DNA from: Vibrio penaeicida
GTDB lineage: Bacteria; Pseudomonadota; Gammaproteobacteria; Enterobacterales; Vibrionaceae
DNA: 64,000 nt
Direction of reading: 5' to 3'
Assembly (NCBI RefSeq): GCF_002933855.1
Contig: NZ_BFAQ01000006.1
Location: 54,375-118,374, forward strand
The notes below the pieces were generated by a model. It had not been told where the DNA came from. It worked only from the letters and a program-made list of their open reading frames with translations, and searched no databases. The position numbers and the translations under genes were made by a program. Position 1 is the first letter of the stretch. The number at the start of each line of letters is the position of its first letter. Positions 36,495 to 47,081 of the stretch are shown in pieces.

Positions 36495-37808
36495 ATGCCG
36501 CCAAAAGAACGAAACTTGCCATCCCGACGCATTTCTAGGTTCGGCAAATTTGCATCACTCACAGCACGCGTTGCAGGTAACGTCTTAGCGGAAGGAACCA
36601 AACAACTGGCTAAAGGAAACAAGCCTAAAGCAAAAGACTTACTCCTAACTCCGCAAAATATTGGCAGATTAACCGATCAACTTGCACACCTGCGCGGTGC
36701 AGCGATGAAGTTAGGTCAAATGCTCTCTATGGATGCTGGCGATTTGTTGGAACCTGAATTGGCAAACATCTTAGCGCGGCTGCGCTCAAATGCCGATCCT
36801 TTGCCTTCCAAGCAGCTTAATCAAGTATTGGAAGAAAGCCTTGGAGAAAATTGGAAATCGCAATTTTTGGCGTTTAACTTCAAGCCTATTGCCAGTGCAT
36901 CTATCGGACAAGTACACCAAGCCTACAGCGACGACGGTGAAAAGCTCGCGGTAAAAGTGCAATACCCTGGGGTTAGACGAAGCATAGACAGCGATGTCGA
37001 TAATGTAGGAACTCTGCTCAAAGTCGTTGGGCTGGTGCCTGAAGCGGTCGATTACAAGGGCCTGCTAGAAGAAGCGAAATTGCAACTCCACGATGAAGCA
37101 AATTACACTCGTGAAGCAGAATTTGCGTCACGCTATTACGCAGCGCTAAAAGAACACCCTCATTTTGTTGTCCCCAAAATTCATTCCAACATGTCTTCCG
37201 ATTCTGTTCTTACCATGGCGTTTTTAGAGGGCAATTCAATTGAACAGATAGAAGGTTTGAGGCAAAGCACGCGCAACCATGTTTTGCATCAGCTCATCGA
37301 TTTGATGTTTAAAGAGCTGTTCGAACTGCGAATGGTTCAGACCGATCCGAACTTTGCCAATTACTTATACCTCGAAGACTCTGGGCAAATAGGGTTGCTG
37401 GATTTTGGCGCCACACGAGAATACAGCGAGCGATTCAGCAACGGCTACCGACAGGCTTTTATCTCTGTGCTGAATCAAGATGATCAAGGGCTAAATCAAG
37501 CGCTAGAACACATCGGATTTTTTAGTCAGTCCATTTTGCCCAACCAACGTCAATCAATCATTGAGTTGGTAAAAATGGCCTGTGAGCCCATGCTGATAGA
37601 TAAAGAATACGATTTTAAAGCCAGTGGATTGGCACAAAGAATACGTGAAGCTGGCACGATTCTAAGTATGAAACAAGACTACTGGCACACGCCACCAGCG
37701 GATGCTCTTTTCCTGCATAGAAAAATTGGAGGAATATATTTGCTCGCAGCGCGACTCGACGCAAAAGTGAACATTCACCAACTGGTAAAGCCTTATCTGA
37801 AGGGATAA
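36495..37808 (+). CDS. ABC1/AarF-UbiB-family atypical kinase
   Basis: 437 aa. The KxGQ hallmark is present (AAMKLGQMLSMD) with an A-rich nucleotide loop PIASASIGQVHQA, the catalytic-loop region MVQTDPNFANYLY, and the metal-binding DFG (LLDFGATRE). This is a full ADCK/COQ8-type protein-kinase-like fold. Such proteins support ubiquinone biosynthesis or other lipid processes through an ATPase activity. It is distinct from UbiB proper, which carries C-terminal membrane helices not seen here. It is convergent with the diflavin reductase gene. Confidence 0.88.
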   Translation: MPPKERNLPSRRISRFGKFASLTARVAGNVLAEGTKQLAKGNKPKAKDLLLTPQNIGRLTDQLAHLRGAAMKLGQMLSMDAGDLLEPELANILARLRSNADPLPSKQLNQVLEESLGENWKSQFLAFNFKPIASASIGQVHQAYSDDGEKLAVKVQYPGVRRSIDSDVDNVGTLLKVVGLVPEAVDYKGLLEEAKLQLHDEANYTREAEFASRYYAALKEHPHFVVPKIHSNMSSDSVLTMAFLEGNSIEQIEGLRQSTRNHVLHQLIDLMFKELFELRMVQTDPNFANYLYLEDSGQIGLLDFGATREYSERFSNGYRQAFISVLNQDDQGLNQALEHIGFFSQSILPNQRQSIIELVKMACEPMLIDKEYDFKASGLAQRIREAGTILSMKQDYWHTPPADALFLHRKIGGIYLLAARLDAKVNIHQLVKPYLKG

Positions 37809-37859
37809 TCGGCACTTGCCAGCCACTCCTTCAGTTGACAAGTGCGCGTGAGGGGCAGC

Positions 37860-39422
37860 TTAGAATAAATCTAAATGCAGTTTTTCCTCTGCAACTAGCT
37901 TGTTGTACAAATTAGCCTCAGAAGATGAACTCTCAGAAGTCTGTAATGCATTAAACATCGGTTCAATTTGACTGGCTAGGTTCTGCTTTCTCCCACATAC
38001 ATACACGTTCGCTCCCTGATAAATAAGATCCTGAACAAGCTCTCCTTGCTCTTTCACAGAATCTTGCACATAACGCTTACTTTCTTGATCGCGAGAAAAC
38101 GCCAAAAAGCAGTTTTGCAGAACGCCTGTTTTCAACCAATGCGCAATTTCATCACGATAAACATAGTCTTCGCCTTCGTGCTTTTCGCCATAAAACAGGA
38201 TGCAAGGTGCTAACGCTTTTTGCTGTGCTCTGGATTGCAGATACCCAATAAAGGGGGCGATACCAGCCCCCGTTGCAATAAGAATGCTAGGGGCATTGAA
38301 ATCAAAATGAAAATGCGGGTTAGAACGTACAAAGATTGGAACACTATCCCCAACGTGTAGCGATTGCAGATACGCTGTCGAACACCCCGGTGTCGGCTCT
38401 GCATTTTCTGGGTCGCTCCACACTTCTCGCACGCATAATTCCAAAGCATCAGCATTGGCAAGTTGGCTAGATGCAATGGAGTAAGTGCGAGGCTCCACGC
38501 TGTTCAGAAGCTCGGAAAAGTCCATTATCGACATGGTTTGGGGAGGGTAAAAGTCCCGTAATAAATCGATAAATTGGTGCCTTTTCACGTATTCCATCAA
38601 CGCGACTTTATTACGATTTTTCAGTAACGCTTTTAAGTCGCTATTTGGGAAACGCTGAGTAACTTTGCGAATAGCCGATTTACTGATCCGAGCAATTTCC
38701 TTGTCTTTCAAACATGTCTCTACCTCACTGACTGGCAGACCAAAGAAATCTGCATAAGGCGTAAGAAGCGATTGCACATTACTCAGCATCAAGTGAACAA
38801 TATCGCCCGGTTGATAACGAATGCCGCTGTCTTTTATCGATAAATGAATTCGGTATAAGCTAGGAAAAGTACCCGAGATTTGGGATGCAGAAATCAGGCT
38901 GGCTGGATACGCGGCATGCTCACCATAAGACGTAACAGATATATCGAGATCTTTCCCTGCTTGTAAATCATTGTTCAACAGCACAGCTTTCAGTGTTGAT
39001 TTCCACGTTTCAAACAGTGCTGGGTAATTGAGGTCGGAATCGACTCGGTTAATCAGTCGTTCTGCTCCGCGTGTTAAAAGTGCTTCATCCAAACTTTTAC
39101 TGAACCCACAGAATTTGGAATACGCGGTATCCCCGAGCCCAAAGACACCATAAGAAAACGATAAGGGTACTGTGCTTTCTTGAAATACCTGCCAAAAACT
39201 TTCGGCGTTGCTCGGGGGTTCTCCGTCGCCAAAGGAGCTGGAGATAAAGGCGACAAAGGTATCGGCTGTAAGGTTGGATGATTCAAATTCATCCAGCTCT
39301 TCAAGGGTAATATTGAAGCGCTGCGTCAGTTCGCTATCGGAAAAGAGCTGGTCTGCCAGCTCTTTTGCATTTCCGGAAACAGAACCATACACAACATAAA
39401 CGTTCTGAATGGCTGGCTGCAT
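37860..39422 (-). CDS. diflavin reductase (CysJ/P450-reductase type)
   Basis: 520 aa from the ATG at 39422; the longer frame overlaps the PAS gene. Domains in order: a flavodoxin-like FMN domain (about 1-150; VYGSVSGNAKELADQL, SSSFGDGEPPSNAESF), an FAD-binding domain (about 180-380; EPRTYSIAS) and an NADPH-binding domain (GAGIAPFIGYLQSR, CILFYGEKHEGEDYVYRDEI, NVYVCGR). It shuttles electrons from NAD(P)H via FAD and FMN to an acceptor protein. No sulfite reductase is adjacent; it lies 4 bp behind a PAS protein under a Fur-like box, hinting at iron or redox metabolism. Confidence 0.88.
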   Translation of the reverse strand: MQPAIQNVYVVYGSVSGNAKELADQLFSDSELTQRFNITLEELDEFESSNLTADTFVAFISSSFGDGEPPSNAESFWQVFQESTVPLSFSYGVFGLGDTAYSKFCGFSKSLDEALLTRGAERLINRVDSDLNYPALFETWKSTLKAVLLNNDLQAGKDLDISVTSYGEHAAYPASLISASQISGTFPSLYRIHLSIKDSGIRYQPGDIVHLMLSNVQSLLTPYADFFGLPVSEVETCLKDKEIARISKSAIRKVTQRFPNSDLKALLKNRNKVALMEYVKRHQFIDLLRDFYPPQTMSIMDFSELLNSVEPRTYSIASSQLANADALELCVREVWSDPENAEPTPGCSTAYLQSLHVGDSVPIFVRSNPHFHFDFNAPSILIATGAGIAPFIGYLQSRAQQKALAPCILFYGEKHEGEDYVYRDEIAHWLKTGVLQNCFLAFSRDQESKRYVQDSVKEQGELVQDLIYQGANVYVCGRKQNLASQIEPMFNALQTSESSSSEANLYNKLVAEEKLHLDLF

Positions 39423-39426
39423 AAAT

Positions 39427-39855
39427 TTATGCCTCGTCGTAGTATTCGTCGTAGACTTCCTTAGAAAACTCAACGGCATCAAAATCTGCCATTAGGTCGT
39501 TGATTACACGCCTAACACTGATGTATTCGGTGATTTCTCCTTTTTCATCAAATACTGGCTGAACCGAAGTATCCACCACATAAATACCGCCACCTTTGCC
39601 TTTGTTAGGCACAATACCTGTCCAGATTTTCCCTGATTTAATCGTATCCCACATATCTTTGTAGACCGCTTTTGGCACTTGCTCTACACGTACAATGCTG
39701 TGTGGTTGACCAACCAGTTCATGTTCTTCGTAGCCCGTTAACTCGCAAAAAAGAGAATTGACGTAAGTGATATTGCCTTCTAGATCCGTTTTGGAGATAA
39801 CCAATGCGTTATGCACCGCGGTCATGATTTGGTCATTCAGAGTTGCTTGACTCAT
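39427..39855 (-). CDS. stand-alone PAS-domain protein
   Basis: 142 aa, essentially one PAS domain of the Aer type (GNITYVNSLFCELTGYEEHE, then QPHSIVRVEQVPKAVYKDMW, and a C-terminal VVDTSVQPVFDEKGEI). It closely echoes the PAS domain of the chemoreceptor at 17679, suggesting flavin binding, but has no output domain. It is co-transcribed with the diflavin reductase 4 bp downstream, so it might be a redox sensor, partner or electron acceptor for that enzyme. A Fur-like box precedes it. Confidence 0.85.
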   Translation of the reverse strand: MSQATLNDQIMTAVHNALVISKTDLEGNITYVNSLFCELTGYEEHELVGQPHSIVRVEQVPKAVYKDMWDTIKSGKIWTGIVPNKGKGGGIYVVDTSVQPVFDEKGEITEYISVRRVINDLMADFDAVEFSKEVYDEYYDEA

Positions 39856-39870
39856 GTGTTAAACCTCTTT

Positions 39871-39892
39871 TTGATAATGGTTATCATTAAGA
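39871..39892 (-). promoter_or_regulatory. Fur-like iron box
   Basis: TGATAA TGG TTATCA (39872-39886) is a perfect interrupted palindrome; over 19 bp it agrees with the Fur consensus at 15 positions by my count. It sits 16 bp upstream of the PAS gene start, where Fur would block transcription, so iron starvation should induce the PAS/diflavin reductase pair. Confidence 0.7.
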
Positions 39893-40034
39893 CTAATATA
39901 AGTTGCATTTAAAATACAACTTATATTTTTGTGTTAAGTCAATCAGTATAACGTTCTGATTTTTATTACTTTAAAAATGAATTTATTGTTTTGAGATTAC
40001 TTTTTACGCTCAAGGCTGGTCGTACCTAAGTAAC

Positions 40035-40669
40035 CTAAAGATGCTTGGGTATTTTTTGCAAAACGACTTTTGACCAAATGACATCCGGCTTATTTTTCAT
40101 TTTGCTTGGAAGGTTTTCCAAATGCAGTAAGGTTTGAAATCCAAGCTCTTGCGCATATTGGAATAACTCTTCAGTACTCGCTGGAAAGATGTGCTTGCCC
40201 AACCCCGCCGGTCCATTTCTTAGTGAAATGGCACAAATACCGTTGTAATTCAGTAAATCGAAAAAGCGCTGTAAGCTCGTTCTTCTTTCTGATGGGTTAA
40301 GGTGGTGCCATACACCATCTAACAGAATGAAATCAAACCCTCACTCCCAGCTTTTACTTTATCTAGGTTGGGCAAACTGTCATGAACCCATTGAATGCAT
40401 AAGTTTTGATGGGTATTTTTGGCGATATCAAGAAACGCTTGTAAGGGTTCCACTGACACAACTTGATACCCAAGGCGAGACAGTGCTGCTGAATTTTGCC
40501 CTACTCCAGACCCAGCATCTAAGACTCGGCTTAATATCCGTGGTAAGAACGGTATAAATTCTTGGTTAATCTCTTCAAATTTGAGATTCAGGCTCGCCTG
40601 CGCAAACGCGTCGACGCCTTGTTCGTATCCTTGTGTACCTTTAACTGTATTCAAAAAATTCAACCTCAT
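40035..40669 (-). pseudogene. SAM-dependent methyltransferase, frameshifted
   Basis: The first 116 codons hold the SAM-binding motif I (VLDAGSGVGQNSAALS) and VVSVEPLQAF, then stop at 40319. The family sequence continues without loss in another frame (GFDFILLDGVWHHL ... AISLRNGPAGLGKHIFPAST ...) to a TAG at 40037-40035. A single-base change in GGTTTGATTT near 40343 explains it. The intact protein would be about 210 aa. The last codons run into a MITE-end-like sequence (40023-40052). A sequencing error is the main alternative. Confidence 0.75.
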
Positions 40670-40718
40670 ACCATTGCATCATTAGTGCCTTTTTCACCGT
40701 CCTAAAACTCTGGCTTAA

Positions 40719-41348
40719 TTACTTTGCCGCACCGAATACCTGTGTCCAATAATAACGATATTCAGCGTCGCTGTTTTCAACCATGGCAGCACCTACTTCC
40801 TTAAACCCAGCTCGCATGATGTTTTCGCAGTGCCCTTTACTCGACATCCACCCTGCCATTACATCATGAATATTGGTTCGCCCTGCTGAAATATTTTCAC
40901 CGACGTAATTTCCGGCATAGCCTGCATCTTTGGCTCGATCTGCTGGTTTTTTGCCATCCAATCCATCGTGGTCAAAAAAATTGTAATTTGCCATATTAGA
41001 CGAGTGCACATGTGCCGCTTCGGTCAGTTGTGTGTTCCAAGTAAGAGGTGCTACGGCTGGCATGCTCCTGCCCCCGCATACCTGAGAAGAAGCCCGATAC
41101 CCATTGATCACTTCAAGCATTTCTTTGGCAAAGGCTTCTTGCTCAATGGGTGGCTTTGTTGGTTTTGTTGTAGGCGGTTGAGTAGTGGGCGGTTTGCTCG
41201 TGGGAGGCTGAGTTGTTGGTGGCTGAGTTGTGGGTGGATTAGTCGTTTTCCCTCCCGTTGATGTGCTCGAACTGTTGTCACTACCACACCCCGCTAGAAC
41301 GGATAAAGAAACCGCAAGTAAAGTACCTGTTTTTACACCATATAACAT
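40719..41348 (-). CDS. CAP/SCP-domain lipoprotein with Pro/Thr-rich linker
   Basis: 209 aa. Lipobox LAGC (Cys at residue 21) gives a lipid anchor, followed by a Ser/Thr/Pro linker with repeated PPTTQ and PPTSK units (about 35-68), then a bacterial CAP domain: LTWNTQLTEAAHVHSSNMA, HDGLDGKKPADRAKDAGY, GENISAG and GHCENIM with the conserved His and Glu. Bacterial CAP proteins are extracytoplasmic, of uncertain function. The repeats are imperfect at DNA level and could vary in number between strains. Confidence 0.87.
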   Translation of the reverse strand: MLYGVKTGTLLAVSLSVLAGCGSDNSSSTSTGGKTTNPPTTQPPTTQPPTSKPPTTQPPTTKPTKPPIEQEAFAKEMLEVINGYRASSQVCGGRSMPAVAPLTWNTQLTEAAHVHSSNMANYNFFDHDGLDGKKPADRAKDAGYAGNYVGENISAGRTNIHDVMAGWMSSKGHCENIMRAGFKEVGAAMVENSDAEYRYYWTQVFGAAK

Positions 41349-41498
41349 AAAATTCCTTAGCTTCTGGATTAGAGAGTCCCGACGCTAAACGGAAATTTAT
41401 AAAAGTTAAACAGGCAAACAGCATTACTGATTAACTGTTTTCAGAGCACTGACATTACGCTGAAATTGTGAGAAGTAATCTGAGGAAATGGACTGTTT

Positions 41499-42506
41499 TT
41501 AACCAATAACATCGACGCTGTTTCTAACCACCAATGTTGGCTCTAACTGCACCACTTGAGGCTCTGTTGTCTCTTTCTCCAGTTTCTTGAGCAACGTCTC
41601 GACTGCCGCTTTCCCCAAGCTATGTTTGGGCTGGTGAATAGTAGTAAGTGGTGGCGTCATGAACTTTGCGATATGAATGTCATCGTAGCCAATCAGTGAC
41701 ACGTCTTCTGGGATTTGAATACCCATTTCATGTGCAGCGTTGATTGCGCCCATAGCCATCATATCGTTACAAACGAATATGGCACTCGGCAACGGTCCTT
41801 TTGCCTGCATTTTCTTGAAGGCTTCATAGCCCCCTTCACATTCAAAATCCGATTCAATGATCCAATCTGGATTGAGCGCTAACCCTTCCTCATTCATTGC
41901 GCGTTTATAGCCTTCGTACCGCATTTGCGCCTGATGTTTGGCTAACGGTCCGGTAATGCAGCCAATATTTTGGTGCCCCGATTCGATCAAGTGCTTCGCC
42001 GCCATGTAACCACCGCGTAGGGAATTATCTTGAATTTTATCACTAGCAAACAGCATAGGTCCCCAATCCATCACCACCACAGGAATATCAGGGTAGCGTT
42101 CAAAAACGTCGATCTTCTCCCCTTCAAGGGTGGAACACATCAACAATAAGCCATCGACACGCCTTTGCAGTAACGTATCGATAGAGGCTTTCATGCGTTC
42201 ATTATCGCCTTCGGTATTACACAGAATGAGGTTGTAGCCCTTTTGATAACAACTGCGTTCGACCCCTTTAACGACTTCGCCAAAAAAAGGGTTGGTAGAC
42301 GTTGTCACCAGCATACCGATGGTTTGAGTACGATTGATTTTGAGGCTACGCGCCAAAGCTGAGGGCGCGTAGTAATTGAGTTCTTTGGCGGCGTTGTTGA
42401 CACGAAGCGATATTTCTTCGCTGACATAACGAGATTTATTTATGACATGGCTAACAGTCGATGTAGAAACCCCTGCGAGTTTTGCTATGTCTTTCATCGT
42501 TGCCAT
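41499..42506 (-). CDS. rbsR: ribose operon repressor
   Basis: 335 aa LacI-family protein: the headpiece (MKDIAKLAGVSTSTVSHVIN) then a periplasmic-binding-protein-like core (TIGMLVTTSTNPFFGEVVKG, ... VSLIGYDDIHIAKFMTPPLT). The position at the end of rbsDACBK is as in Escherichia coli. It should repress from the palindrome at 47654-47673 until ribose-derived ligand binds. It starts 12 bp after rbsK. Confidence 0.93.
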   Translation of the reverse strand: MATMKDIAKLAGVSTSTVSHVINKSRYVSEEISLRVNNAAKELNYYAPSALARSLKINRTQTIGMLVTTSTNPFFGEVVKGVERSCYQKGYNLILCNTEGDNERMKASIDTLLQRRVDGLLLMCSTLEGEKIDVFERYPDIPVVVMDWGPMLFASDKIQDNSLRGGYMAAKHLIESGHQNIGCITGPLAKHQAQMRYEGYKRAMNEEGLALNPDWIIESDFECEGGYEAFKKMQAKGPLPSAIFVCNDMMAMGAINAAHEMGIQIPEDVSLIGYDDIHIAKFMTPPLTTIHQPKHSLGKAAVETLLKKLEKETTEPQVVQLEPTLVVRNSVDVIG

Positions 42507-42518
42507 GCAGTTCTCCGT

Positions 42519-43436
42519 TTAATGGTCAGCAATAAATGCCTCGACTTCTTCACGAGTCGGAATTGATGTTTGCGCTCCGAAACGAGTAACGGAAATGGCT
42601 GCCGCAGCATGCGCAAACTGGATAGCTGATTCTAAAGGCATATCTTCTAATAAACCAGTGACCAATGCCCCATTAAACGTATCTCCTGCAGCCGTTGTAT
42701 CCACTGCGTCCACACGGAATCCGGGGACTGATTCACCTCGCCCATTCTGGCTCAGCCATACGCCTTTCGCTCCCAGCGTAATCATAACGATTTCGATGCC
42801 CTTTTTGTGTAAGGCATCCGCTGCTCGCTGCGCAGATTCATCGTCGGTAACCGTGACTCCCGTTAACACTTCTGCCTCAGTTTCATTTGGAGTTATTACG
42901 TCGACACATTCAAGCAAACTGTCTGGTAATTCACGGGCGGGGGCAGGGTTTAAGATAACGTTGGTGCGGCTTTCTTTCGCGATTTGAGCGGCTTTTTCAA
43001 CTCCATCTAATGGCGTTTCTAGCTGCATTAATAAGAAATTCGCACTGCGAATCTGCGCCAAATTCGGCTCCAATGCTTGTGCGGCTAATTTTGCGTTTGC
43101 CTCGGCAGACAAACAAATGGTGTTTTCACCACTATCTGAGACTTGAATCATGGCGATGCCCGTAGGGCAGTTGGGCTGTACTTGAACACCAGAAATGTTG
43201 ATGCCATCCGATTGGAAGCTTTCACGTATATTGATGCCAAACGCATCATCCCCCACACACGCAATAAAACCGACGTCGGCTTTCAAACGCGCGGCAGCAA
43301 CCGCTTGATTGGCACCTTTGCCACCGGGAATCACCTGATAATTCTCCCCGTGCAGTGTTTCTCCTGGTCTCGGAAAAGAAGGGACTTGAAGAACGTGGTC
43401 TGCATTAACACTACCTAAAACCACTAACTTATTCAT
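42519..43436 (-). CDS. rbsK: ribokinase
   Basis: 305 aa PfkB-family kinase. Signatures are GGKGANQAVAAARLKADVGF near the N-terminus and DTTAAGDTFNGALVTGLLED near the C-terminus, the latter with the catalytic Asp. It phosphorylates ribose to ribose 5-phosphate in the cytoplasm after RbsABC uptake. One oddity: the second signature has DTT instead of DTTGAGD's usual glycine (DTTAAGD), a conservative change seen in other ribokinases. Confidence 0.94.
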   Translation of the reverse strand: MNKLVVLGSVNADHVLQVPSFPRPGETLHGENYQVIPGGKGANQAVAAARLKADVGFIACVGDDAFGINIRESFQSDGINISGVQVQPNCPTGIAMIQVSDSGENTICLSAEANAKLAAQALEPNLAQIRSANFLLMQLETPLDGVEKAAQIAKESRTNVILNPAPARELPDSLLECVDVITPNETEAEVLTGVTVTDDESAQRAADALHKKGIEIVMITLGAKGVWLSQNGRGESVPGFRVDAVDTTAAGDTFNGALVTGLLEDMPLESAIQFAHAAAAISVTRFGAQTSIPTREEVEAFIADH

Positions 43437-43524
43437 ACGGTTGTCCTTGATTCAATTTGAACGGTTTGAATGTCATTATGATACAAAAATGAAAAGACCT
43501 TAGGGTCTGTATTAGAAGATGCCC

Positions 43525-43562
43525 CCTCCTCCAATGACAGGAGATTTAAGAAGAAGAGGGCA
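43525..43562. repeat. imperfect hairpin between rbsB and rbsK
   Basis: GCCCCCTC on one side and GAGGGC on the other can pair around a purine-rich loop. Within a 157-bp intercistronic gap it may stabilise the upstream rbsB message or cut expression of rbsK. It is not a standard terminator. Confidence 0.4.
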
Positions 43563-43593
43563 ACATATTTTCTATTTGAGCCTATTTTTTACG

Positions 43594-44472
43594 TTACTTC
43601 GCCACAACTTTTAGCGGTACAGGAATGTACGCTTTCACTTTCCCACCGTTTAGCACTTTAACGGCATTTTCTACACCGAGTGCGCCGATCATATCAGGTT
43701 GTTGGGCGATGGTTGCCGCAAGCTTGCCACGGTTAACCGCCGCGATACCATCATCTGTGCCGTCGAAACCGACGATCATCACATCTTTACCTGATGTCTG
43801 CACGGCACGTAGCGCACCCAGTGCCATCTCATCATTTTGTGCGAATACCGCTTGTACATTCGGATTGGCAGCAAGCAGGTTTTCCATAACATTCAGCCCT
43901 TTAGTTCGGTCAAAGTCCGCAGGCTGACTTGCTAGAAGTTCCATCTGGCTGCCCTCTACCGCTTTTTTGAAGCCTTCACCACGCTCACGCGCAGCCGACG
44001 TACCTGCAATGCCTTCAAGCTGAATCACTTTCGCTTTCTCGCCCACTTTTTCAACAATGTAGCGCCCAGCCATTTCACCACCTGCCACATTATCGGACGC
44101 GATATGGCTGACGACTTCACCACGGCTTGCGCCTCGGTCGAGAGTTAAAACTGGAATATTCGAACGGTTAGCAATGCGAATGGCGTTGGACACGGCATCA
44201 GAATCCGTTGGATTAATGAGGATGGCTTTCACTCCGCGAATGGTTAAGTCTTCGACGTTCGAAAGCTCTTTACTTGGATCGTTTTGAGAGTCCAATACGA
44301 TCAGTTTGTAACCAAGCTCTTCCGCTTTGGCTTCCGCGCCATCTTTCATCGTTACGAAGAATGGGTTGTTCAGTGTTGAAAGTACAATCGCCAATGTATC
44401 TTGTGCCTGTGCCGATACCGACACAGTTGAAGAAAGCACAGCAGCAGAAATAAGGGTTGCAAGTTTTTTCAT
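43594..44472 (-). CDS. rbsB: D-ribose-binding periplasmic protein
   Basis: 292 aa. A signal peptide ends at SVSAQA (about residue 23). The sugar-binding fold follows: [56 protein letters not shown] and VIVGFDGT. It binds ribose in the periplasm and delivers it to RbsAC. Length matches the E. coli protein closely. Confidence 0.95.
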   Translation of the reverse strand: MKKLATLISAAVLSSTVSVSAQAQDTLAIVLSTLNNPFFVTMKDGAEAKAEELGYKLIVLDSQNDPSKELSNVEDLTIRGVKAILINPTDSDAVSNAIRIANRSNIPVLTLDRGASRGEVVSHIASDNVAGGEMAGRYIVEKVGEKAKVIQLEGIAGTSAARERGEGFKKAVEGSQMELLASQPADFDRTKGLNVMENLLAANPNVQAVFAQNDEMALGALRAVQTSGKDVMIVGFDGTDDGIAAVNRGKLAATIAQQPDMIGALGVENAVKVLNGGKVKAYIPVPLKVVAK

Positions 44473-44554
44473 TGTTATCGTCCTTTTTGTAGGGTTGTCA
44501 CCAAAACCGTGGGGGTTGTAAGTTCTCCCCAGTCACGATCTGTGTTGAGAAGAA

Positions 44555-45538
44555 TTACTTGTTTTTGTTGTCTACCAGTACTGCCAGAAGGATCACCACA
44601 GCTTTTGCTATCATTTGGTAGTAAGAAGACACATCTAATAGGTTCAGAGCGTTGTTTAAGAAGCCGATAATCAGCGCACCAATTAACGTCCCCATGATGC
44701 GACCTTTACCGCCCATAAGGCTTGTGCCACCGAGCACAACAGCGGCAATCGCATCGAGCTCGTACCCCATTCCTGCGGTTGGTTGAGCAGAAGATAAACG
44801 TGATGTCACAATGATGCCGGCCAACGCCGCCAACAGACCACAAATCGCATACACGCCGATTTTTACGCGATCCACATTGATGCCAGAAAGACGCGTCGCG
44901 GATTCATTGCCACCCAAAGCGTAAACATAGCGGCCAAAACGCGTGTGATTGAGCAAATACCAAACCGCAGCAAACACACCCACCATCAACCAAACAGGAA
45001 CAGGTATACCTAACGCGTACCCCGTACCAAACCATGCAAAGGCGTCCGCGGTGTCGGTAAACCCTGCAGAAATTGGGCGACCATCGGTGTAAACCATGGT
45101 CACACCGCGCAGTAATGTCATTGTTACCAGCGTCGCGATAAAGGCTTGAACTTTCCCTTTAGCGATAATGATGCCGCTAATGGCTCCCAGTGCAGCACCA
45201 GCAAACAAAGCGGTAGGTACTGCAATAAGTACGGGAACTTCAATCGCAATTAGGCTGGCTGCAAATGCGCCGCACAGCGCCAGCACGGAGCCGACACTCA
45301 GGTCGATGCCCGCCGTTAAAATAACCAGTGTCATCCCCACGGCAATAATGGCGTTAACCGATGTTTGGCGAAGGATGTTAAGAATGTTGTCTACAGTGAA
45401 AAAATTCGGATTTAAAAACGACACCACCACAATCAAAAGCAGCAATGCAATCAGGGATTTTTGGTCGATTAGCCATTCTTTACTAAACAGTTTCTTGCCA
45501 CTTTCAGGAGTGGATTTATCTAAGGTTTTGGTGCTCAT
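44555..45538 (-). CDS. rbsC: ribose ABC transporter permease
   Basis: 327 aa with about eight to ten helices. Conserved segments are [20 protein letters not shown] and [20 protein letters not shown], followed by [20 protein letters not shown]. It forms the inner-membrane channel with RbsA. Its ATG overlaps the rbsA stop by 4 bp, coupling their translation. Confidence 0.95.
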   Translation of the reverse strand: MSTKTLDKSTPESGKKLFSKEWLIDQKSLIALLLLIVVVSFLNPNFFTVDNILNILRQTSVNAIIAVGMTLVILTAGIDLSVGSVLALCGAFAASLIAIEVPVLIAVPTALFAGAALGAISGIIIAKGKVQAFIATLVTMTLLRGVTMVYTDGRPISAGFTDTADAFAWFGTGYALGIPVPVWLMVGVFAAVWYLLNHTRFGRYVYALGGNESATRLSGINVDRVKIGVYAICGLLAALAGIIVTSRLSSAQPTAGMGYELDAIAAVVLGGTSLMGGKGRIMGTLIGALIIGFLNNALNLLDVSSYYQMIAKAVVILLAVLVDNKNK

Positions 45539-47040
45539 GCTGCTTCCTCATTGATTTTCTTGCCTACTGCACACGCCAGCAGCTTTTCTTGGTCGGCGTC
45601 TTTGGCATCAAACTCACCACTGATGCGCCCTTCATGCATCACTAAAATGCGATCGCTCATGCCCAGCACTTCTGGCATTTCTGAAGAAACCAAAATGATG
45701 CTCATGCCTTCGCTTTTGAATTTATTGATAAGTTGATAGATCTCTTTCTTGGCCCCCACATCGACACCACGGGTGGGTTCGTCGAGAATCAATACCTTGG
45801 GTTTGGTCATTAGCCCCTTGGCAATGGCGACTTTTTGCTGGTTACCACCCGATAAATTGCCAATAATTTGGTCGCGCGTTGGGGTTTTGATGTTGAACAG
45901 CTGAATGAAATCTTCCACCGCTATGACTTCGTCACTGTGTTGGATCTGCACGCCTTTGGTCAGTTGGTCCAACGCACACAGAGACATGTTCTCTTTTACC
46001 GACAACCCAAGCACTAAACCGTCGCCCTTTCTGTCTTCGGAAATGTACGCGATGCCATTTGCTAAGCCGTCTTGAGGGGTCACTGGGTTGATGGTTTTGC
46101 CATTTAAATTGATAACGCCGCGCTCACTAGGCAACGCACCGTAAATCACTTTCATTAATTCGGTGCGTCCTGCCCCCATTAGCCCAGAGACACCAAGAAT
46201 CTCACCTCGATTGAGCGCAAAGTTGATATCGTGCACCCCCGCTCCCGTTAAGCCGCGAACCTCTAAACATACGTCTCCATGGTTAACGTCAACTCGTGGG
46301 TATTGTTCTTCCAATTTTCGGCCGACCATCATCTCGATGAGTCCGTCTTCATTGGTATCGCTGACTGCACATTCACCGATGAATTTGCCATCACGTAAAA
46401 CAGTTATGTCGTCACAGATTTCAAAAATCTCTTTCAATCGATGAGAAATGTAAACAATGCCGCAGCCTTGATCTCGCAGTTCATTAATAACGCTAAACAG
46501 AGACTCGGTTTCCGTGTCGGTAAGCGCATCGGTCGGTTCATCCATGATGATGACTTTGGATTCAAACGACAGCGCCTTAGCAATTTCAACCATCTGTTGC
46601 TCGCCAAGGCTTAAGTCGCCCAGCAAGGTTTTTGAGCTGTGCTTTACATTTAAGCGAGCCAGTAAAGCGTCAGCCGCTTCGTACATTTTTCGCCATTGAA
46701 TGCGCCCAAATTTATTGGTCTGCTCGCGCCCCAAAAAGATATTCTCAGCAATGGTCAGTTCAGGAATGAGGTTCAACTCTTGGTGAATGATGCTGATGCC
46801 CGCTTGCTGAGAATCTCGTGGCCCTTTAAAAGCCGCAGGCTTATCTTGATAGCGAATGGCACCTGAATCTTTGGAGTAAATACCTGTTAGCACTTTCATC
46901 AGCGTTGATTTACCAGCACCGTTTTCTCCCAGAAGCGCCATAACGCGCCCCGGATACACTTTTAAGCTCGCTTTATCCAATGCTTTAACGCCCGGAAACG
47001 CTTTTTCGATATCGCTGAGTTGTAAAATGGCTTGGGTCAT
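45535..47040 (-). CDS. rbsA: ribose ABC transporter ATP-binding protein
   Basis: 501 aa, the same length as E. coli RbsA, with two ATPase halves. The first has [29 protein letters not shown] and [10 protein letters not shown]; the second has [31 protein letters not shown] and [11 protein letters not shown]. It drives ribose import with RbsC. It is 41 bp behind rbsD. Confidence 0.95.
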   Translation of the reverse strand: MTQAILQLSDIEKAFPGVKALDKASLKVYPGRVMALLGENGAGKSTLMKVLTGIYSKDSGAIRYQDKPAAFKGPRDSQQAGISIIHQELNLIPELTIAENIFLGREQTNKFGRIQWRKMYEAADALLARLNVKHSSKTLLGDLSLGEQQMVEIAKALSFESKVIIMDEPTDALTDTETESLFSVINELRDQGCGIVYISHRLKEIFEICDDITVLRDGKFIGECAVSDTNEDGLIEMMVGRKLEEQYPRVDVNHGDVCLEVRGLTGAGVHDINFALNRGEILGVSGLMGAGRTELMKVIYGALPSERGVINLNGKTINPVTPQDGLANGIAYISEDRKGDGLVLGLSVKENMSLCALDQLTKGVQIQHSDEVIAVEDFIQLFNIKTPTRDQIIGNLSGGNQQKVAIAKGLMTKPKVLILDEPTRGVDVGAKKEIYQLINKFKSEGMSIILVSSEMPEVLGMSDRILVMHEGRISGEFDAKDADQEKLLACAVGKKINEEAA

Positions 47041-47081
47041 AATCTGTCCTCAACATTGAGGGGTTAAAAACATTGGAGGGG

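Noticed and set aside
39871..39892. NtrC or LacI-type site instead of Fur
   Set aside because: The GATAAT/ATTATC half-sites fit Fur far better than the alternatives.
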